Shown here: in pieces, positions 25,278-34,058 of the stretch
Layout: every line of letters starts with the position of its first letter
Position numbering within the stretch: position 1 is the first letter of the stretch
NCBI GenBank assembly: GCA_020638735.1
Contig: JACKHZ010000009.1
Location: 1-64,000, forward strand
DNA: 64,000 nt
Direction of reading: 5' to 3'
DNA from: Planctomycetota bacterium
GTDB lineage: Bacteria > Planctomycetota > UBA1135 > UBA2386
Translations under genes and position numbers: made by a program
Notes under the pieces: generated by a model
Seen by the model: the letters and a program-made list of their open reading frames with translations, nothing else
Databases searched by the model: none
What the model was told of the DNA's origin: nothing

Positions 25278-25415
25278 GGCGTAGCGTACTGGCCGGAAAC
25301 TCGCCCAATGAACCCACACCCGCGCTCGTGTTGAACACTTCACCACGTCCTCGCACTCGCTGAAGCCATCACGCGACGCACAGTACAGCCCGCTCCCCCA
25401 ACCGCCACCCCCGGC
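25278..25415. repeat. Dispersed ~135-bp repeat, copy B
   Basis: Same repeat as 17227-17367 and 34261-34394. Copies B and C run straight into the rve-type IS with the same junction (CACCCCCGGCAGTTCGCCAAG), so repeat and IS were duplicated as one block of about 750 bp. Confidence 0.65.
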
Positions 25416-25419
25416 AGTT

Positions 25420-26540
25420 CGCCAAGAACGCATTGCAGCACGCCGACTGACCGGCGCGGCACTACCCGGCGCTGCGCCGGTAAAAGTTCAACAGGCCACC
25501 GAGGCGCCCACGCCGCCGCACGGGCCCCTCACCACCCACGTCCGCGGGTCGCGGATCGAGCAGGCGGTTGCCGACACCCTGGTGATGTCGCTCGCGATTG
25601 TAGTGTTCGACGTACTCCCGCAGCGCGCGCAGCAGCGACTCCTCGCCGATCAGGATCATGCGGCCGAGGCACTCGCGCTTGATGCTGCGCACGAAGCGTT
25701 CGGCGATCGCGTTGGCGTTGGGCGCGCGGCGCGGCAGCAGGATCGGCTTGATGCCCGCCCCCTTCAGCATGCCGCGGAAGTCCTCGTCGAACTTGGTGTC
25801 GCGGTCCATCAGCAAGAACTTCAGGTCGCGCCACCAGCCGCTCGCCACGCCGGTGACGTTGCGCGCCAGCTGCCGCATATAGGCGCCATCCGGGTTGGTC
25901 GTCGTGCCGAGCACCTCGACCTTGCGCGACCCGTGATGGATCGCAAACAGCGTGTAGAACGTCTGCAGCCCGCTCCACGTCCAGACCTCTGATGTGAAGA
26001 AGTCGATCGCCGCGATCGCCGAAGCCTGCGTCTTCAAGAACTGCCGCCACGACGTCTGCCGCTCGGGCGCCGGTGGGATGCCGGCGTCCTTCAGGATCTG
26101 CCGCACCGTCGAACGCGCGATCGCATGCCCGAGCTGGGGCAGCATGCCGGCGATGCGCAGCGATCCCCAGGTCGGGTTGTCGTGCGCCATGCGCAGCACC
26201 AGCGCGCGCACGTCGACCGGCTTGCGCGGCCGACCGACGCGACTGCCGGTGGTCGTCCATTTGGCGGCGATGAACTTCTTGTGCCAGCGCAGCAGCGTGT
26301 CCGGCGTCACGATCGTCGCCGTGCGCTCGAGCACGCGGCGGCCGAGCGCCGCGGCCTTGGCCGCGAGCCTGCGACGCTGCTCGTCGGTCAGCAGGATGCG
26401 GCGCTTGCCGTGGCTCTGCTTGAGCACGTGATTCTCTTCGCGCAGGTAGTCGATCTCGCGCATCGCCGCCTGGTTGGCCATGCCGCCGAACCACGCCATC
26501 AGTTGATGCAGGGGGTTGAGTCGTCGCTTCATGTCCGTTC
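25420..26540 (-). mobile_element. rve-type IS, copy 2 (full length)
   Basis: The left conserved segment starts at CGCCAAGAACG. The right end lies just upstream of the transposase ATG at 26532; exact termini could not be set. It sits between the 135-bp repeat and a decayed integrase fragment, and probably caused loss of the integrase 5' part. Confidence 0.7.
25462..26532 (-). CDS. rve-domain (IS3/IS481-like) transposase
   Basis: 356 residues. An N-terminal leader and coiled-coil segment (MREIDYLREENHVLKQS) precede a helix-turn-helix region (TPDTLLRWHKKFI, LRMAHDNPTWGSLRIAGML) and an integrase core with Asp177 (AIDFFT), Asp243/245 (LLMDRDTKF) and Glu278 (AIAERFVRSIKREC). The reading frame is open throughout, so this may be the active source of the truncated copies at 9579 and 34440, which share over 90 percent of visible residues. 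It is a single frame without an orfA/orfB frameshift. Confidence 0.9.
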   Translation of the reverse strand: MKRRLNPLHQLMAWFGGMANQAAMREIDYLREENHVLKQSHGKRRILLTDEQRRRLAAKAAALGRRVLERTATIVTPDTLLRWHKKFIAAKWTTTGSRVGRPRKPVDVRALVLRMAHDNPTWGSLRIAGMLPQLGHAIARSTVRQILKDAGIPPAPERQTSWRQFLKTQASAIAAIDFFTSEVWTWSGLQTFYTLFAIHHGSRKVEVLGTTTNPDGAYMRQLARNVTGVASGWWRDLKFLLMDRDTKFDEDFRGMLKGAGIKPILLPRRAPNANAIAERFVRSIKRECLGRMILIGEESLLRALREYVEHYNRERHHQGVGNRLLDPRPADVGGEGPVRRRGRLGGLLNFYRRSAG

Positions 26541-26605
26541 ATCGGCGCTGGCGGCGGAGAAGCGGGAAACCATGAACCAGAGCGAGTGCGAGTGAGCACT
26601 CTGGC

Positions 26606-26935
26606 ACGGCGACCGACCGGCCACCGCGGTGCTGCCCAGGACATCGCCGAGATGTTGCGGGCGATCGTCGGCGACCGCACCTGCGGCCCACTGTTCCAAG
26701 CCGGCGGCCGGCGCCTCTCGATGCGACACGCCCAGCGGCGGATCGCGCGGTGACTCACAGCGGCCGGCATCCGCGGACGATCGGCGCACGCGCTGCGGCA
26801 CACCTTCGCGACCCGGGTCTGCCGGCGACCTGCAGGTGACCCAGAAGCCCTGGGACACGCCAGCACGGTCATCGACGCGAGGCTGGACAGGGCGCGGTTG
26901 CAGGCGGCTGTTGGCGCGTGGGGCGCCGAAGCTCC
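26606..26935 (+). pseudogene. Tyrosine integrase remnant, C-terminal part
   Basis: Matches the last third of the integrase at 22595-23476 at the DNA level: RPPPRCC frame scrambled, with readable pieces RRLSMRHAQRRIAR, GIRGRSAHALRHTFATR and a final RLDRARLQAAVGAWG. It contains a stop (CGCGGTGACTCAC) and a deletion in the GDLQVTQAALGHAS region that shifts the frame. The catalytic Tyr codon is lost (TCATCGACGCGAGG). It precedes an intact toxin-antitoxin pair. Confidence 0.8.
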
Positions 26936-26958
26936 CGTGCCACCACGGCTTGCCTACA

Positions 26959-26974
26959 TCGCAGGAATGCGATA
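26959..26974. promoter_or_regulatory. Inverted repeat upstream of HigBA copy 2
   Basis: ATCGCA-GGAA-TGCGAT, identical to 23513-23528 and at nearly the same distance (15 bp) from the toxin start. Conserved while the integrase next to it decayed, which supports a function for the TA module. Confidence 0.5.
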
Positions 26975-26989
26975 CAGTCCAAAACACGA

Positions 26990-27364
26990 ATGCCGATAAC
27001 CGAGGTCGTCTTCTACCAGGAGGCCGATGGGCATTCGCCCGTTGTCGCATGGCTCGAAGAACTCAGCTCCAAGGACGCGACCGCCTACGCCAAGTGCGTG
27101 GCCGCGATCCAGCGGCTCGAAGCCGATGGCCATGCACTTCGCCGGCCAACGGCCGACCTTCTGCGGGACGGCATCTACGAGCTGCGCGTCCGGAAGGGCC
27201 ACGTGAACTACCGCATCCTCTACTTCTTCCACGGTCGCAACGTCGCGATCCTCGCCCACGGCATCACCAAGGAAGCCGAGGTGCCGAGGGTCGAGATCGA
27301 TCGCGCCCTGCGCAGGAAGAAGGCGTTCGAAGCCGACCCCGAACAGCACACCTACAGGGAGTAG
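26990..27364 (+). CDS. HigB-like (RelE/Gp49 family) toxin
   Basis: 124 residues, almost identical to the first half of the fused protein at 23545 (differences such as VVAWLEEL and KCVAAIQRL). The core motif LRDGIYELRVRKGHVNYRILYFF identifies the phage Gp49-like branch of RelE toxins, which cleave mRNA on the ribosome. It ends at TAG (27362-27364), five bases upstream of the antitoxin ATG, the toxin-first order of HigBA. This copy shows the ancestral two-gene form. Confidence 0.9.
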   Translation: MPITEVVFYQEADGHSPVVAWLEELSSKDATAYAKCVAAIQRLEADGHALRRPTADLLRDGIYELRVRKGHVNYRILYFFHGRNVAILAHGITKEAEVPRVEIDRALRRKKAFEADPEQHTYRE

Positions 27365-27368
27365 CACC

Positions 27369-27725
27369 ATGACCAAGCACCCGAAGACCAGCAGCGCGAC
27401 CAAGATCCTGGACCGGATCACCGGCAAGCGGCCGGAGATCCGACAGGCCATCGAGGAGCACAAGCTCAACTCGCAGATCGCCGAGATGATCTTGGCGGCA
27501 CGGGAGCGCGCCAGCCTGACCCAGACGCAACTCGCCAAGATGGTCGGGACGACCCAGAGCGCGATCTCCCGACTGGAGGACGCCGACTACGAGGGCCACT
27601 CGTTGACGATGCTGCAGAAGGTCGCCGAGGCGCTCGACCAAAGGGTCGAGGTGCGGTTCGTGGCGGTGACGAGTGGGTCGCCGCGTCGGCGAAAGACCTC
27701 AAGGCGAACGGCAGCGACCAAGTAG
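27369..27725 (+). CDS. HigA-like XRE antitoxin
   Basis: 118 residues with a Cro-type helix-turn-helix at about 50-100 (ERASLTQTQLAKMVGTTQSA). It should bind and neutralise the toxin and repress the module through the inverted repeat at 26959. It lies in the same transcription unit as the toxin. The basic C-terminal tail (RRRKTSRRTAATK) is shared with the fused copy. Confidence 0.9.
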   Translation: MTKHPKTSSATKILDRITGKRPEIRQAIEEHKLNSQIAEMILAARERASLTQTQLAKMVGTTQSAISRLEDADYEGHSLTMLQKVAEALDQRVEVRFVAVTSGSPRRRKTSRRTAATK

Positions 27726-27795
27726 CGGCGCTGCGGATTGGAGTGAGGCGCGGGCCGGGGAACTCCATGCTGGCTCGCAGCCACCCCCGGCAGCC

Positions 27796-27853
27796 CGCCA
27801 AGAACGAGTTGCAGCACGCCGGCGGACCGACGCGGCACTACCTGGCGCTGTTC
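27796..27853. repeat. rve-type IS left-end fragment
   Basis: CGCCAAGAACGAGTTGCAGC through the GCGCGGCACTACC-like stretch matches the left end of the IS copies at 9537, 25420 and 34398, without a transposase. It truncates the 3' end of the antitoxin-like gene at 27838-28035. Confidence 0.55.
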
Positions 27854-28035
27854 GCCCCGGCATCGATCTCACGAATCCGTCGTTCGATCTCGACGGACCA
27901 GGCGGCCTCGGCGTCGGCATCGACGACGGAGTCGAGGCTCTCCAACAGCGAACCCGCGAGCGCAGCCCGGGCCTCGGGTGGCAAGTCGAGCGCACGCATG
28001 AGCAGGTCTTTCACGTCGGTCATTGGGAGGAGCAT
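27838..28035 (-). pseudogene. Addiction-module antitoxin (TIGR02574-like), 3' end cut by IS fragment
   Basis: 65 residues. The part MTDVKDLLMRALDLPPEARA, then LAGSLLESLDS and AWSVEIERRIREIDAG matches the putative addiction-module component family, whose C-terminus normally continues with a short toxin-binding segment. Here it ends in ANSAR inside the IS remnant. The second Met (28023) is a likely start. No toxin gene follows. Confidence 0.6.
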
Positions 28036-28056
28036 ACATGGCCGCGACGGCCAGGA

Positions 28057-28166
28057 TCAGCCCCTCCCACGCCGCCAGTCCGGCGCCGCGGCCCGCTTGG
28101 CACGCCACCATCGTCGATGGCACGGATCTGTTCTTCCGCAGGAGGAACGAAGATGACGGAGGTCAC
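28057..28166 (-). pseudogene. ParE/RelE-type toxin, frameshifted and truncated
   Basis: Starting at a GTG that overlaps the stop of the antitoxin at 28163, the frame reads VIFVPPAEEQIRAIDD. It then needs a shift to continue WWRAKRAAAPDW, the conserved start of ParE-family toxins (AEEQI..IDxWWR). The frame stops at 28057 before the core, so no toxin is made. Confidence 0.55.
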
Positions 28167-28390
28167 CGCCGGCGCAGCTCGTCGATCAATGCCTGGCCCG
28201 GCTTGCCCTCACCCCGTTGCGCCTGCTGCCACGCCCGCACAAGCGCCGAGTAACGCGCCTCCTTGCTCGCAGGATCCAGGTCGTCCCCCTCGTCGTCGAG
28301 AACCAGGTCGAGGATGGTCCCCTCGGGCGGCGAGGTCGGTTCATCGACGATCAGGCGACCGTTCTGCACGCGCGCGCGAACACCACTCAT
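28163..28390 (-). CDS. Small antitoxin-like protein upstream of a dead ParE toxin
   Basis: 75 residues from the ATG at 28390. The start VRARVQNGRLIVDEPTSPPEG resembles the AbrB-like or DUF2281-type antitoxins that pair with ParE/RelE toxins. The second half is helical (ARYSALVRAWQQAQRGEGKPG). Its stop overlaps the damaged toxin start, the usual antitoxin-toxin arrangement. The antitoxin is intact while its toxin is not. Confidence 0.6.
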   Translation of the reverse strand: MSGVRARVQNGRLIVDEPTSPPEGTILDLVLDDEGDDLDPASKEARYSALVRAWQQAQRGEGKPGQALIDELRRR

Positions 28391-28465
28391 GGGCACTGCT
28401 AGCGAGCCGCCCGACGGTGGCGAGGGGCGACCCATGCGAGCGAGAGTTCGCTTTTCCGCCCTGAC

Positions 28466-28812
28466 TGGGGAGCCACTTCCGCTGGAATGAGCGGACCCGA
28501 TCGCCTCGCGGTTAGCAGCCGCGGGGCGGTTGCGGTTTTGGGGAGCAGGGGCGGAACGGGCGTGTTCGGCGCCACTTGCGGCCGGTGACGCGCGGCAGGG
28601 TTCGAGTTCGCGAGAGCGCGGTGCACTGGGCACCGCAGGCCGGGAAGCGAGGGGGGCCAGACCGCATCGGTGCGGTGCTCTCACGCGAACCGGGTGAGAG
28701 CGCGATCCTGGTTGACACTCGTAGAGTACGGAGCTCGGGAGCGGCCCCGCGGGGTCACCGCACCTCGTTCAACCATGCCGGCCAGAACGGGAACACTTGG
28801 CCCGCCCGGTAG
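28466..28812. repeat. Intergenic repeat, copy 2, with stem-loop
   Basis: Counterpart of 7331-7690. A perfect 7-bp stem, CTCTCAC (28678-28684) and GTGAGAG (28694-28700), encloses GCGAACCGG; copy 1 has the same element with one mismatch. Nearby, ACCGCATCGGTGCGGT keeps the palindrome of copy 1 with one change. No gene is visible in 28391-28754. Confidence 0.6.
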
Positions 28813-29138
28813 AGCGGCCCCAGCTCGACAACCTCGTGCCACACGGCGGCCGGGGCGGTCTGGTGGCGGCGGCGAAGGTCCGCTTCGTCGTCGGCCGACA
28901 GCTCGACGATCGCTTCGACGGCGTCACCGCGCCCCTGCCGAAGAACCAGCGCCGAGCCCGCCGTCGCCAGCAGCCAGACTACCGTCTGCGCCACCATGCC
29001 GGACGCCCTGCAGCCGCTGCGGTTCGTGTTGCTGCTGTTCGCCGGCCTAAACCCGACATCGTTGCACGCGGCGACGCGCCGCACTCCTCGACCACCAACA
29101 GTGAACTCGGCGCCGGCCTCGTGCGCAAGTTCGAGCAA
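28755..29138 (-). pseudogene. Unknown family gene, C-terminal fragment joined to unrelated 5' sequence
   Basis: The last ~60 residues (GDAVEAIVELSADDEADLRR, AVWHEVVELGPLYRAGQVFPFWP) match the 3' half of the frameshifted gene at 7622. The first ~60 residues of the open frame are different and cross the region where a transposase fragment reads on the plus strand. So this is a chimeric remnant, not a working gene. Confidence 0.45.
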
Positions 29139-29320
29139 GAACTCGACGGAATGGTCGCGAGAGTCACGGCCGAGCAGTTCTCTCCGGCTCAGTTCGGCGC
29201 GTTCCTGACCGACTTGCGGCAGGTGCTCGCCGCGATCGGCCGCGAGACGGTGACGCGAGTAATGGAGAGCCGGGATCTGCCGCGCGCCGCGATCACGGTC
29301 GACGGGTCGGCGAATTGGTC
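29100..29320 (+). pseudogene. Transposase N-terminal fragment, ISKra4-like
   Basis: One plus-strand frame reads VRKFEQELDGMVARVTAEQF, then SPAQFGAFLTDLRQVLAAIG and RETVTRVMESRD. This pattern resembles the start of ISKra4-type transposases, where a helical N-terminal part precedes the zinc and DDE regions. It breaks off near 29310 and nothing of the catalytic core follows. Confidence 0.4.
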
Positions 29321-29400
29321 ATCGGCGGGGTCGGAACGGCCAATTGGAGCACGAGTCGGGTCGGCGGAGTTTACGCATAGGACAGCCGTGGCCACGGCCA

Positions 29401-29832
29401 CTATGAAGGGCCTGATAGTACCTTGCCACCAAACGCCGCCACGACTGCATGCATCCAACCAGTTCCACCATAGGGAAACCCAAGTGGGTCAAATACAATT
29501 GCTCCAATACCTCCACCCTCATCTACACACCCCGCCAATTCGAACGATCCGTTATCCACGGCCTCCACTACCCCCTCAAGAGTCCACTGAGGCATCGACG
29601 CAGGCAACCGGACGGGTGCATGTGGGTCACGACGCAACCTAGCGTCCGAATCGCTCAGCTCCCTGTCGCTAGGCCACCAGAAGCCCTTCCTTGCCTCGCC
29701 GTCTAACAACCCGACCCAGTACTCCATATCTCCAAACTCATCCCGACGCTTGGCCTCCGCTAACGCACTGACAAACGCAACAATGCGCCGCATATCGCGT
29801 GCTGCCGATACACGGAATACTAATCTATCCAT
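29401..29832 (-). CDS. Unknown AT-richer protein
   Basis: 143 residues from the ATG at 29832. Codons such as AGA, TTA and ATA are more common than in neighbours, which suggests a foreign origin. Motifs include YWVGLLDGEARKGFWWPSDR and GIGAIVFDPLGFPYGGTGWM; the aromatic, Gly-rich style resembles immunity proteins of polymorphic toxin loci, but I cannot assign a family. Its 5' side meets a broken IS. Confidence 0.5.
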   Translation of the reverse strand: MDRLVFRVSAARDMRRIVAFVSALAEAKRRDEFGDMEYWVGLLDGEARKGFWWPSDRELSDSDARLRRDPHAPVRLPASMPQWTLEGVVEAVDNGSFELAGCVDEGGGIGAIVFDPLGFPYGGTGWMHAVVAAFGGKVLSGPS

Positions 29833-29889
29833 AGCTAAACCCCATTGAGCAGACCAGTGTACCCGCGGCCGCACTTCATGTACCCGCTG

Positions 29890-30873
29890 CCATGTTGTCA
29901 CGCGCTTGACCTCGGCAATGACTGGATATACCCACGGCCTTCGATGGTGAGCATGTGGCACTGTATCAGCGCACGCTGCACTGCCACGCGTGACAGCCTG
30001 CGGCGCGCATGATCGTGGAAAGCCGGGCCGAGCACAAGTCCCCGCTCGGCGGCGACGACGCGCAGGTGTTCGGCGACGGCGTCCTGGAAGCGCGCGCGAT
30101 CGTCGGCATCGATGCGCGGCAGCTCCCCGACGAAGTTGACCGCGGCATCGAGGTCGGCCTGCGACAGCTCGCCACGCGCACCACGCGCCTCTGCCGCTCG
30201 CGTGACCCGCGCTTTGGCCCAGCGGCCGCAGACCTCGACGGTGCCGTTGAAGCGCGGCGTGCGCGGCGGCGAGTGCATCAGGCTGATGCCGTGGGATCTG
30301 CAGAAGATGGCGGTGCGTTTGGCGATGAATGCTGAACCGTTGTCGAGCTTGAACACCAGCGGCGGGCCGTGCTTCGCGATCAACGCCGCGAGCACCCGTT
30401 CGACGGCGTCGGCGCGTTCGCCTGGCACGGACTGCAGCGCGAGCACTCGTTTGCTGTGCAGCTCGACGACGATCAGCGCCCGCCTGCCGAGCGGCCCCAC
30501 GGGCTGATCGAGCCAGGTCCCGTCGATCGCCCAGACCGCCCCCGGTGCCACCCATTTCAGTCGGGGCCTACGGCGACGACGGCGACGCCTGCGCAAACGC
30601 CGCAAGCGCCGCAGGAAGGCCGTGGTCGAGTTGCGCGGCAGCCCTGGCAGTTCAGCCCGCAGCTCGGCGATACCCCACGAGGGATGCCGCTCGAGCAGCA
30701 GGCGGACCGCCCGCCGCTGCAGCGCGGTCAGCTCTTCGCGCGGCCGGCCAAGCTGGCCGCCACGCCGATGGTCACTGCACCAGGCTACACCGGCGAGACC
30801 CGAAGCCGGAAGGTCGCGGGTTACTCCAGTCGGGTCCGGCTCAAACGGGCGGGCTATTTCGGGAGCGGGGACA
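29890..30873 (-). mobile_element. Degraded rve-type IS with one recognisable terminus
   Basis: The right terminus reads TGTCCCCGCTCCCG on the minus strand (30860-30873 region) and recurs alone at 8171-8184. No matching left terminus was found near 29890, so the element is probably incomplete. Confidence 0.5.
29898..30785 (-). pseudogene. rve integrase-domain transposase, start lost
   Basis: The frame encodes a helix-turn-helix (LLLERHPSWGIAELRAELPG) followed by an Arg-rich linker and an integrase core: AIDGTWLDQP, VFKLDNGSAFIAKRTA and RFNGTVEVCGRWAK, supplying two Asp and a Glu. From 30605 upstream the frame stays open to 30887 but contains no ATG, GTG or TTG before the helix-turn-helix. Translation would therefore need frameshifting or a lost start. 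Distinct from the other rve-type IS in the window. Confidence 0.6.
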
Positions 30874-30913
30874 GGCCTGTCGGACGCTTACCACTCGAGT
30901 ACGTAGCCACTCT

Positions 30914-31609
30914 TCACTGTGGCCATTCCGCTGCGGTGCACTCCACATAGTCGCCACTGTGTGCATCAAGTCGATAGTAGACCACACGAACGTAGCCGTC
31001 CATGTCTGGCGCATTGCACTTAAGCATGTCCGGAAGGAGCCCACTTTCCAGCCAACGCTCGTCAGCATGTCCACCACCCGTGGTCATTCGCCATTCCCAC
31101 CCCGACCTGCCACTCCCGCCAGAGCCGTAGACTTCCAATGGCTCAGCATGCACTACCGCTTCTCTTGAATACGGGACCACTCGCACTGTCTGGTCGAGTA
31201 GGTCAACAACAACCAGCGGAAGTCGCCTCGCTCGACTCTCCTCCGAACTATTGATGAATACCTTCATGCTCCGTCGATCCAACAACGGCCATCCCTCATA
31301 CCATTCCTTACCGGGAAAGTCTACGCTAGTGCCTAACGCCGAGAATTCTCCTGGTGACATAATATCCTCTAACCGAACCCTCCACCGCTCCCCCCTAACC
31401 AGATCAGCCACGCACACGCAACTCACGACACACCCCGCATCTCCACCAATGCCCCCCACCGCCGGCGCTATCTCATCTATGGCCAAATAGAATCTCCCAC
31501 CCATGAGCCAGAATCCACCCACATCCCAATAGTTTATATCCAGAGGAGCACCGCACACTTTGCGAATCCTCTTCCCGTCACCTACAAACTCAAATAATGC
31601 AACTTCCAT
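30914..31609 (-). CDS. Unknown AT-richer protein
   Basis: 231 residues from the ATG at 31609 (MEVALFEFVGDGKRIRKVCG); the open frame upstream reads through the flank of IS66 copy B and looks non-coding. Beta-rich pattern: WDVGGFWLMGGRFYLAIDEI, LPLVVVDLLDQTVRVVPYSR and VRVVYYRLDAHSGDYVECTA. No known domain, no signal peptide. Low GC matches the gene at 29401, so both probably entered together. IS66 copy B sits 96 bp upstream and may have separated it from its promoter. Confidence 0.55.
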   Translation of the reverse strand: MEVALFEFVGDGKRIRKVCGAPLDINYWDVGGFWLMGGRFYLAIDEIAPAVGGIGGDAGCVVSCVCVADLVRGERWRVRLEDIMSPGEFSALGTSVDFPGKEWYEGWPLLDRRSMKVFINSSEESRARRLPLVVVDLLDQTVRVVPYSREAVVHAEPLEVYGSGGSGRSGWEWRMTTGGGHADERWLESGLLPDMLKCNAPDMDGYVRVVYYRLDAHSGDYVECTAAEWPQ

Positions 31610-31772
31610 GGTCCTAGCCGGCCCAATTCCAGATCTCCCGATAGAAAGATAACGAGGGCTCGGCGCAGACCGAATTGAGAACTGTGACCCTGCCGCGGAA
31701 CAATGGTAACCGTCGCGTGAAGGACAGGTCGCCGGCATAGCTCGGGCAGCCGACCGTTGCTGCCCGCGGTTG

Positions 31773-33416
31773 CTACTGCGCCTTGGCGAAGTGGTCGCGC
31801 AGCCGACAGAGGATGTCCTCGTGGTGGTCGGCGACGTCCTGCGCGAAGTGCTGCTTCCAACCGTGCGGCGTCAGCTTGGCGACATCGGACTCGCTGCCGA
31901 TGCGCAGGAGCACGTCGCGGAAGTAGTCCTGCGGGTTGATCCCGATCGCACGCGCGGTCTGTAGCAGGCTGGCGAGGATCGCGGCGGTCTTGCCGCCGCC
32001 CTCGGTCTGGAAGAACAGCCAGTTCTTCCTGCCGACGGCGAACGGTCGTAGCGATCGCTCGGCGAGGTTGTTGTCGATGTGCAGTTCGCCGTCATCGACG
32101 AACACCGTCAGCGCCTGCCATTGGTTGAGCGCGTAGCGGATCGCCTCGGCGACCGGACTCTTGGGCAGCACCTGCGTCTCCGCCCACTCCAGCCAGGCGC
32201 GGATGGCCTCGAGTTGGGGCTTGCTGTGCTGCTGTCGCGCAGCGAGGAACTCCTCCGGCGTGGGCTCGCGCTTCTCGGCCGCGGCAGCGTCCTTGACCGC
32301 TCGCTCCACGGCGTAGAGCGCACCGATGCGATCGAGCGCCTGCGCGACGAGCTTCGGATCCTTGGACTCAGCGTCGACGAACTTGCGCCGCGCGTGCGCC
32401 CAGCACGCGACCTCGGTTGCTCCCTCGGGAACGAAGAACTGGTCGTAGCCCTTGTAGGCGTCCGCCTGAAGGAAGCCCTTGAAGCTGCCGAGCACTCGCT
32501 CGGGTCCGTCTTGGCGGCGGCTGGACGTGAAGTCGTACCAGATGCGGTGATCGTGATCGGCGTAGACCCAGACGCGGCCCTTGGCCGGTCGCCCCTTCTC
32601 GTCGCACGCGATCGTCACCGGCGTGTCGTCGGTGTGGATGACGCGCTGGGCGAGGATCTCGCGGTTGAGCTGGTTGTAGATCGGCTCGAGCAGCTCCGCG
32701 CACTTGGCCGTCGAACGCTGCAGCACGCTGCGCGACAGGTCCAAGCCCTCGCCGGCGTACTTCTGCTCCATGCGGTGGTAGGGCATGTGCATGCCGAACC
32801 GCTCGCTGATGACGTGGGCGAGGAAGCTCGGGCTCAGCAGCCCCTTCTCGATCACACGGTCCGGACCGGGTGCGGTGCGTGCGGCGCCGCCGCACTTCTT
32901 GCAGCCGTACTTCTTCCGGGCGATCTCGTGCACCAGCGTCAGCTCGATCCGGATCAGCTCGCTGCTGATGTCCTCGCTGATCTCCTCCATCTGGCAGCCG
33001 CACTCGCAGGCGAGGCGGTCGGCCGGCAGCTCGTAGGTCGTGCGCACCCTGGGCAGGTGCGACGGCAACTTCTGGCGGCGCTTGCTGGGCGTGCGCCCTG
33101 GATTCGGAGGAGTAACCGTGATCGAGCCGTGGGTGCCTGTCTTCTCGGCGGTGCGCTCCGCCTCCGCGACGAGATCGACGAGCCACAGGTGCAGTTGCTT
33201 GGTCGGGACTTCGCCGTCGGGCAGCTTGCGATTGCCGCGCTTCTCCGAGCCGCCGCCGAACGCGATGCGTCGAAACACCTCGACGTTGTGCTCGAGCTTG
33301 CGGATCAGCTCGTCACGAGCAGCCAGTTGCTGCTGCAGCGCGGCGACCTGGCCGCGAAGGACTTCGAGCTCGCTCGGATCCACATCCTCAGTTGCCACGT
33401 CCGTCACGATCGCCAC
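31773..33416 (-). CDS. tnpC: IS66 transposase TnpC, copy B
   Basis: 547 residues, same domain order and DDE residues as the copy at 18439-20082; only about two amino-acid differences are visible. Overlaps tnpB by 29 bp. Probably active. Confidence 0.95.
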   Translation of the reverse strand: MAIVTDVATEDVDPSELEVLRGQVAALQQQLAARDELIRKLEHNVEVFRRIAFGGGSEKRGNRKLPDGEVPTKQLHLWLVDLVAEAERTAEKTGTHGSITVTPPNPGRTPSKRRQKLPSHLPRVRTTYELPADRLACECGCQMEEISEDISSELIRIELTLVHEIARKKYGCKKCGGAARTAPGPDRVIEKGLLSPSFLAHVISERFGMHMPYHRMEQKYAGEGLDLSRSVLQRSTAKCAELLEPIYNQLNREILAQRVIHTDDTPVTIACDEKGRPAKGRVWVYADHDHRIWYDFTSSRRQDGPERVLGSFKGFLQADAYKGYDQFFVPEGATEVACWAHARRKFVDAESKDPKLVAQALDRIGALYAVERAVKDAAAAEKREPTPEEFLAARQQHSKPQLEAIRAWLEWAETQVLPKSPVAEAIRYALNQWQALTVFVDDGELHIDNNLAERSLRPFAVGRKNWLFFQTEGGGKTAAILASLLQTARAIGINPQDYFRDVLLRIGSESDVAKLTPHGWKQHFAQDVADHHEDILCRLRDHFAKAQ

Positions 33417-33768
33417 GACGCGCAGGCAACGACAGAGGCTGGCGGATCTTTCGCTTCTGTAGATCGATTCCCTCGATCAGCATCGACAGCTGCGCGCGAC
33501 TGATCTCGCAACGCGATTCGTCGGTCTTGACGTCGAGCTTGAACGTGCCCTGCTCGAGCCGCTTGTAGTGCAGCCAGAAGCCGTCGCGATCCCACTGCAG
33601 CAGCTTCACCCGGTCGCGACCGCGATTGAGGAACACGAACAGGCTGCCGTCGAACGGGTCGTCGCCGAACGCGTCGCGGATCACGGCGAGTAGACCGTCG
33701 TGCGCCTTGCGGAAGTCGACTGCGTCGCGAGCAACGAAAATGCGAATGCTCGACGGCAGGCTCAGCAT
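33388..33768 (-). CDS. tnpB: IS66 Orf2-family protein TnpB, copy B
   Basis: 126 residues, identical by eye to the protein at 18087-18467. Middle gene of the three-gene IS66 operon, overlapping both neighbours. Confidence 0.9.
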   Translation of the reverse strand: MLSLPSSIRIFVARDAVDFRKAHDGLLAVIRDAFGDDPFDGSLFVFLNRGRDRVKLLQWDRDGFWLHYKRLEQGTFKLDVKTDESRCEISRAQLSMLIEGIDLQKRKIRQPLSLPARRGDRDGRGN

Positions 33769-34058
33769 GGCCGCAGCGCGTTGATCAGATCGCGGAGCCA
33801 GTCGATGTCCGCCCCGGCAGGAGCCGCGATCTCGATGTCGGCAACACGCACGACGACTTCACCGCGGACCGCTGGCGGCAATTCCACCTCGACGAACGCA
33901 TCTGCAGGTTGCCGACCAGCAGAATCCTGCCGCAGGCGCCAGCACCACCAGGACAGCGTGCCGAACGGGATCCCGGTCTCTTCGGACAACTCGCGCAGGC
34001 TCAGGCCCTCGCGCTCACGCCGCGCCAGCAGCGCGGTCATCTCCTTGCGTCGTTGCAT
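33762..34058 (-). CDS. tnpA: IS66 accessory protein TnpA, copy B
   Basis: 98 residues, identical by eye to the protein at 17797-18093, with the same helix-turn-helix. First gene of the IS66 operon. Confidence 0.85.
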   Translation of the reverse strand: MQRRKEMTALLARREREGLSLRELSEETGIPFGTLSWWCWRLRQDSAGRQPADAFVEVELPPAVRGEVVVRVADIEIAAPAGADIDWLRDLINALRPC

